From: Deltaproteobacteria bacterium
Lineage (GTDB): Bacteria; Myxococcota; Myxococcia; Myxococcales; UBA5297
NCBI GenBank assembly: GCA_016218885.1
Contig: JACRCT010000182.1
Coordinates: forward strand, 1 to 33,660
Length of the DNA stretch: 33,660 bases
Direction: 5' to 3'
The notes below the pieces were generated by a model that saw nothing but the letters and a program-made list of their open reading frames with translations, was not told where the DNA came from and made no database searches. This document shows, piece after piece, positions 29,152-33,660 of this stretch. Each line of letters opens with the position of its first letter. Within the stretch, counting starts at the first letter, position 1. The translations under genes and the position numbers were made by a program.

Positions 29152-30804
29152 CTACCTCATCCGCAGGATGAACCCGTCGGGCTGGTGCCCCGTGATAGTG
29201 GCCTGCGCGGGCTGGACTCCCTCCCCGAACCACGAGGACGGATCGAACCAATGCAGCGCACCCATCATCGCGCCCGAGACCACGATGCGTCCGTCCTGAT
29301 GCAGGAGCGCGCCGGCGACGCTGGTGCTCGTGTCGGCGCCCGCGGTGCGGCTCCAGCGGTATTGCCCCTCGGGCCCGAAGCGAATGAGGAACGCCTCCTG
29401 GCCGCCCTGGGCCTTGGAGGTCGCGTGGAGCACCGTCTCGGGGGTTGGCCGGAAGACCGCCAGGCCGCTGAATACGCCCGCGACCAAGCTGCCTCCTTCG
29501 GCATCGACGGCGATCGAGGCGGCGGCCGACGAGGCTCCGAATTGGGCGTAGGGGTACCCGAAGGTCCGCGTCCATCGGCGCGCCCCTGCGTCGTCGAAGC
29601 TGCTGAGGAAGGAGGCGCTGGTGACGTAAGGCGCTTCCGCTTCCTCGGGTAGCCGGTCAATCGCATCGCCCGGAGCGTAGTCCGCGCGGCCGCCTGCCAT
29701 TCCCGCGACCCAGACCCTGCCCGCGCGGGACCTCACCGCAGCGATCAGCACCATGCTCGTCCCGGTCGCGAACGACCTGCCCCACAGGTATTGGCCCGCT
29801 GTCCCCAGCTTGAGGAGGAAGGCTGCGGGAAGGTGCATGGTGGAGGTGCTCCCGGAGGAGTGCACGTCCGCTCCTTCACCATCGGGGTCCAGATCGATGG
29901 TGCCCTCGAAGGCGCCGGCGACGTAGGTCGCGCCGCTTTCGTCCGAGGCCAGGGCCGGTGGGACCAAGGGCCCTCCCCAGATGCTCGAGCCGCGGTACTC
30001 CCCGAGAGGTCCCAGGCGCGACACGAACGCGGCGGTGGTCGCGGTGCGCTCGTCCACGCCGGGACCGGGATCGAGATCGCAGGTGCCGCGGAGATTTCCC
30101 GCGACCAGGAGATCATCTCCCGCGGTGGCCAGGGCCCCGAGCCAGACCCCGGGGCCGAAGAACCGCTCGGAGGCCAAGGCTCCGTCGGCGCCGAGCTCGA
30201 CGATTCCGTACTCGGAGGCGCCCGAAGCCGAAGGCCGCGAGACGGAGACGAAGACTCTTCCGTCGGACCCGACCGCGAGGCCGCCTACCGCGGAGCCCCG
30301 ATAGGCGGTCGTCCACTGGAGCCGTCCGGCGGCGCTCCACTGCGACACGAAGAGCCCGCACGATTGCAGCGAGCCTTCTGCGCAGGCGGGCGCGGTGTGC
30401 GTCTGCCCCGGGCTGTCGGGGTCGAAGCTCACCGTCTGGGAGAACTGGCCGGCGAGGAGGGTCTCTCCCGACGGCCCGCCCGCCACCGCCGAGACCTGGT
30501 CGGACCCCGAGGCCCCGAAGGTGAAGAACCTGTCCACCCGCGGCGCCGAGCCAGCATCCACGGGTTGCCAGGGAAAGCTCCCAGCGTCCAGCGGAGGGCA
30601 GCTGGTCCCCACGTCCGTCGAAAGGACGCAAGTCCCTACGTCACAAGACAGCAAGGGACAGACTCCGCCGTCGCGCGAAGGGTTGCAGGCTCCGCCATCA
30701 GCGTCGCAGGTGCATTGCGACATGCCCGGACATTCCTTCACGTTCCCGGCGTCGCACGCGCTGGCGAGCGCGATGATTGCCAAAGCCAATGCAGGCGTCT
30801 TCAA
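29152..30804 (-). CDS. Lipoprotein with repeat/propeller-like domain
   Basis: Likely TTG start at 30804 with upstream GGAGG; signal LKTPALALAIIALASAC; repeated units such as GPSGETLLAGQFSQTVSFDPD, DESGATYVAGAFEGTIDLDPD and VDAEGGSLVAGVFSGLAVF. Confidence 0.8.
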   Translation of the reverse strand: MKTPALALAIIALASACDAGNVKECPGMSQCTCDADGGACNPSRDGGVCPLLSCDVGTCVLSTDVGTSCPPLDAGSFPWQPVDAGSAPRVDRFFTFGASGSDQVSAVAGGPSGETLLAGQFSQTVSFDPDSPGQTHTAPACAEGSLQSCGLFVSQWSAAGRLQWTTAYRGSAVGGLAVGSDGRVFVSVSRPSASGASEYGIVELGADGALASERFFGPGVWLGALATAGDDLLVAGNLRGTCDLDPGPGVDERTATTAAFVSRLGPLGEYRGSSIWGGPLVPPALASDESGATYVAGAFEGTIDLDPDGEGADVHSSGSTSTMHLPAAFLLKLGTAGQYLWGRSFATGTSMVLIAAVRSRAGRVWVAGMAGGRADYAPGDAIDRLPEEAEAPYVTSASFLSSFDDAGARRWTRTFGYPYAQFGASSAAASIAVDAEGGSLVAGVFSGLAVFRPTPETVLHATSKAQGGQEAFLIRFGPEGQYRWSRTAGADTSTSVAGALLHQDGRIVVSGAMMGALHWFDPSSWFGEGVQPAQATITGHQPDGFILRMR

Positions 30805-31072
30805 GCGGAATCCTCCGGCTTCGGGAAAGCTGCCCTGCAGTGCGAGACTGTACCGCAGTGAGGCTCGCGCGAGCCCTCTGGTGACGAGTTGCCAGAGCTG
30901 GAAGGGACGACATCGGGGCCAGTGTTCCCGATGTGGGGTTGCTACGGTTTCGCGTAGTGCGCCAGGAGGCTGCCCAAGCTGTCGACCGAGCACTCTTTGC
31001 GGCTCCACGGTGCTCCTTGGCAGACCCGGCCGGTCGCTGGGACGACGCGGCGAAAGCGGGGTCGAGGATCCC

Positions 31073-32773
31073 ATGGCGGAACGGGCTTCATACAGCCTCG
31101 GTGAGACGCTCCTCGAGGACGAGTGCATGACGCTTTGCCGCGCCCGGCGCACGGCGGATCACCAGGCGGTCGTGCTCAAGCTGATGGACCCCCGCCGCTG
31201 TCAGCAGCGAGATGCAGAGCGGCTACGCCGCGAGCACGCGTTCGCAGCGACCCTCGTCCCTACCGCCATCCTCAAGCCGCTCGGCCTCGAAACGTTCCAG
31301 GGCATGCTGGCGCTGGTGTTCGAGGACTTCGAGGGTCGGCCGCTGGAGCAGCTCCTCGGGGCTCCCATGCAGGTCGAGCGGTTTCTGGAGCTCGCGGTGG
31401 GAATCGCCCGGGCGCTCGCGGCGCTCCATCGACAGGGGGTGATCCACAAGGATCTCAAGCCGGCGAACATCTTTGTCCACTCCACCTCCCGGGAGGTGAG
31501 GCTGGCCGGGTTGGGGTTTGCCACCCGGCTCCCCCGCGAGCCCCAGGCCTTGCAGCCCCCGCTGCTCATCGAAGGATCGCTGCCCTACATGTCGCCGGAG
31601 CAAACCGGACACATGAGCCGCGCCCTCGACAGCCGCAGCGACCTGTACTCGCTCGGGGTGGTGCTCTACCAGACGCTGACCGGCCGCCTGCCGTTCGCCG
31701 CGCATGATGCGCTCGAGTGGGTGCATTGCCACGTCGCGCGCCTGCCGTCATCCCCGCGCGCGCTGGCACCAGAGCTGCCCGAGACGCTGAACGCGATGGT
31801 GATGAAGCTCCTGAGCAAGACGGCGGAGGAGCGCTACCAGAGCGCGGGTGGCCTGCAACAGGACCTCGAGAGGTGCCTGCAGGAGTGGCGCGCGACCGGC
31901 ACGATCACCCGCTTCACGCTGGGCGCGCACGACACCCCCGACCGGCTCCGCCTGCCGCAGAGGCTCTACGGGCGCGAGGCCGAAATCGCCTTGCTCCAGC
32001 GCGCGCTCGCCCAGGTCGGCGACACGGGCAGGTCCCAGCTGCTGCTGGTGTCCGGCTTCGCCGGAATCGGGAAGTCGGTCCTCGTGCAGGAGCTGCATCC
32101 CCCGCTCGTCGCGAGGCGAGGGCTCTTCGCCTCGGGCAAGTTCGACCAGCTCCGGCGCGACGCCCCCTACTCCACCATCGTCCAGGCCTTCACCGACCTG
32201 GTCCGCGAGCTGCTCGCCGGCGACGAGAAGCAGCGCACGCAGTGGAGGGAGCGGTTGCAGGCCGCCCTCGGGGCCAATGGGCGGATCATCACCGAGGTCA
32301 TCGCCCCGGTGGAGCTCCTCATCGGTCCACAGCCCCCGGTGCCGCCCCTGCCGCCCACCGAGACGCAGAACCGCTTCCGGATGGTGTTCCGGCGCTTCAT
32401 CGGCGTGCTTGCGCGGCCGGGCCAGCCGATGACGCTCTTCCTCGACGACCTGCAATGGGCGGACTCCGCCAGCCTGGTCCTCCTCGAGGATCTCGCCACC
32501 CACGCCGAAGTGCGGCACCTGCTGCTGGTGGGTGCGTACCGCGACAACGAGGTCTCCAGCGCTCACCCACTCCTCCTGGCCCTCGACAGGGTGCGCCGGA
32601 CCGGTGCGCAGGTCGACGAGATCGTGCTCGGCCCGCTGTCGCGCCAGGACATGACCGCGCTGGTGGCCGATGCGCTGCACTGCCGCCGCGAGGAGGCGGC
32701 CTCGCTGGGCGACCTCATCCACAGGAAGACGGCGGGCAACCCGTTGTTCACCGGCCAGTTCTTGAGCTCGCTC
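31073..32773 (+). CDS. Ser/Thr kinase-like plus AAA ATPase protein, 3' truncated at a chimeric junction
   Basis: MAERASYSLGETLL...VIHKDLKPANIFV...GSLPYMSPEQTGHMSRALDSRSDLYSLGVVLYQTLTGRLPF, then SGFAGIGKSVLVQEL Walker A and LFLDDLQWAD Walker B. Family-like sequence stops at GNPLFTGQFLSSL; the ORF then continues as the antisense of another gene to 33319. Confidence 0.85.
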
Positions 32774-33154
32774 GACGCCGTAGAACTTGGCGCGGCCGTA
32801 CGGCGGATCGGAGAAGTAGATCCCGCCGTCGCTCCGGCCGACGATGTCGTTGGGACTGTTGAGCTGCCTGCCGCGGTAGTGGGTCGCGAGCGGCACGATC
32901 CGGCCGTCGGCTTCCGTCCGCGTGACCTGGCTCGTCGCATGCTCGCAGGCGACGAGGCGGCCCTGCCGGTCGTACGTCAGGCCGTTGGACATGTTGCACG
33001 GCTTGCGGAACGTGGTGACGCCGTCCTTCGCCGACCAGCGGCGCATGTGGTCGCCGGGCATGTCGCTGAACAGCAGGAACCTGCCCGTCGGGTGCCACAC
33101 GGGGCCCTCGGTGAAGAGGAACCCCGTCCCGAGCTTCTCGAACTGGTCGCTCAC
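32756..33154 (-). CDS. SMP-30/gluconolactonase-like protein, 3' truncated at the junction
   Basis: VSDQFEKLGTGFLFTEGPVWHPTGRFLLFSDMPGDHMRRW...RLVACEHATSQVTRTE...LNSPNDIVGRSDGGIYFSDPPYGRAKFYGVERAQEL, ending abruptly where kinase homology begins on the opposite strand. Confidence 0.82.
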
Positions 33155-33342
33155 TTCTTGACGGGCTGTCCGGGCTTGCCGGCGGCGTACCAGTCGGCCG
33201 GCGGGACGTCCTCGAACACGACCCACACCGCCTCGCGCGGCAGCTTGCAGACCTCCGAGATCGTGTCGGTCACGCGCCGCGCGATCTCGTCCTTGCGCTG
33301 TTTCCCGTGGCCCTCGTAGAGGCGGATGTTGACGAATGGCAT
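33151..33342 (-). CDS. 4-oxalocrotonate tautomerase-like protein
   Basis: 63-aa ORF MPFVNIRLYEGHGKQRKDEIARRVTDTISEVCKLPREAVWVVFEDVPPADWYAAGKPG: Pro at position 2 and tautomerase-family length and pattern. Confidence 0.85.
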   Translation of the reverse strand: MPFVNIRLYEGHGKQRKDEIARRVTDTISEVCKLPREAVWVVFEDVPPADWYAAGKPGQPVKK

Positions 33343-33472
33343 CCCGGTGCCCTCCCGTCGGTCGTCGTCTCCGAAGCGGGCGACAACCTATCACGCCCGC
33401 CTGCAGGGGGACAAGGCGCACCGAGTCGAGGACCGGGTGGCGGACGCGGCGGGTCGCCCCTGGTGCCGAGGC

Positions 33473-33660
33473 TCAGCTCGTCGCGTCGTACGGAAGCACG
33501 TCCGCCTGGCGCAGCACGTACCGCTGGATCTTGCCGGTCTCCGTGCGCGGGAGCTTCTCGACGAACTCGACTGCGCGCGGGTACTTGTAGGGCGCCAGCT
33601 CGCGCTTGACGTGCTCCTGGAGCTCGCCGACCAGCTCCTGCGACGGTACCTGGCCGGCCT
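33473..33660 (-). CDS. Acyl/aryl-CoA ligase (AMP-binding enzyme), C-terminal end only (5' partial in window)
   Basis: Manual reverse-strand translation: [80 protein letters not shown] is the characteristic C-terminal motif with the catalytic Lys. Confidence 0.88.
   Translation of the reverse strand, partial: AGQVPSQELVGELQEHVKRELAPYKYPRAVEFVEKLPRTETGKIQRYVLRQADVLPYDATS

Noticed and set aside
32774-33319. Continuation of the kinase ORF to 33319 as a single 974-aa protein
   Set aside because: This portion is the antisense of SMP-30-like and tautomerase genes, not kinase/ATPase sequence.

Overview
High-GC bacterial window whose gene style (secreted Cys-rich and Asp/Ala-rich lipoproteins, Ser/Thr kinases fused to ATPases, an FHA/sigma-54 activator) suggests Myxococcota-like (deltaproteobacterial) DNA; this taxonomic guess is inference. 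Main content, left to right: 3' end of an EGF-repeat/TIG surface protein; an EamA transporter; three Asp/Ala-linker lipoproteins (kelch, unknown, vWA-like); two secreted or membrane proteins of unknown function; a canonical Ser/Thr kinase-AAA-TPR protein; a ~245-bp direct repeat with paired hairpins between convergent genes; an FHA/sigma-54 activator divergent from a two-gene operon encoding a ~2450-aa lipoprotein and an ~809-aa Cys-rich lipoprotein; a zinc-ribbon/TPR protein; an M28 peptidase; a BamE/SmpA-like secreted protein; a propeller-like lipoprotein; and a second kinase-AAA protein. That second kinase breaks off at ~32.76-32.77 kb against a truncated SMP-30/gluconolactonase gene on the other strand, followed by a 4-oxalocrotonate tautomerase-like gene and the C-terminus of an acyl/aryl-CoA ligase. 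The most noteworthy items are the giant Cys-rich lipoprotein operon with internally duplicated modules, the hairpin repeat that supplies the kinase C-terminus, the pseudokinase-like GLG motif of the second kinase, and the chimeric junction near 32.77 kb. No tRNA, rRNA, CRISPR array or intact transposase was recognised.
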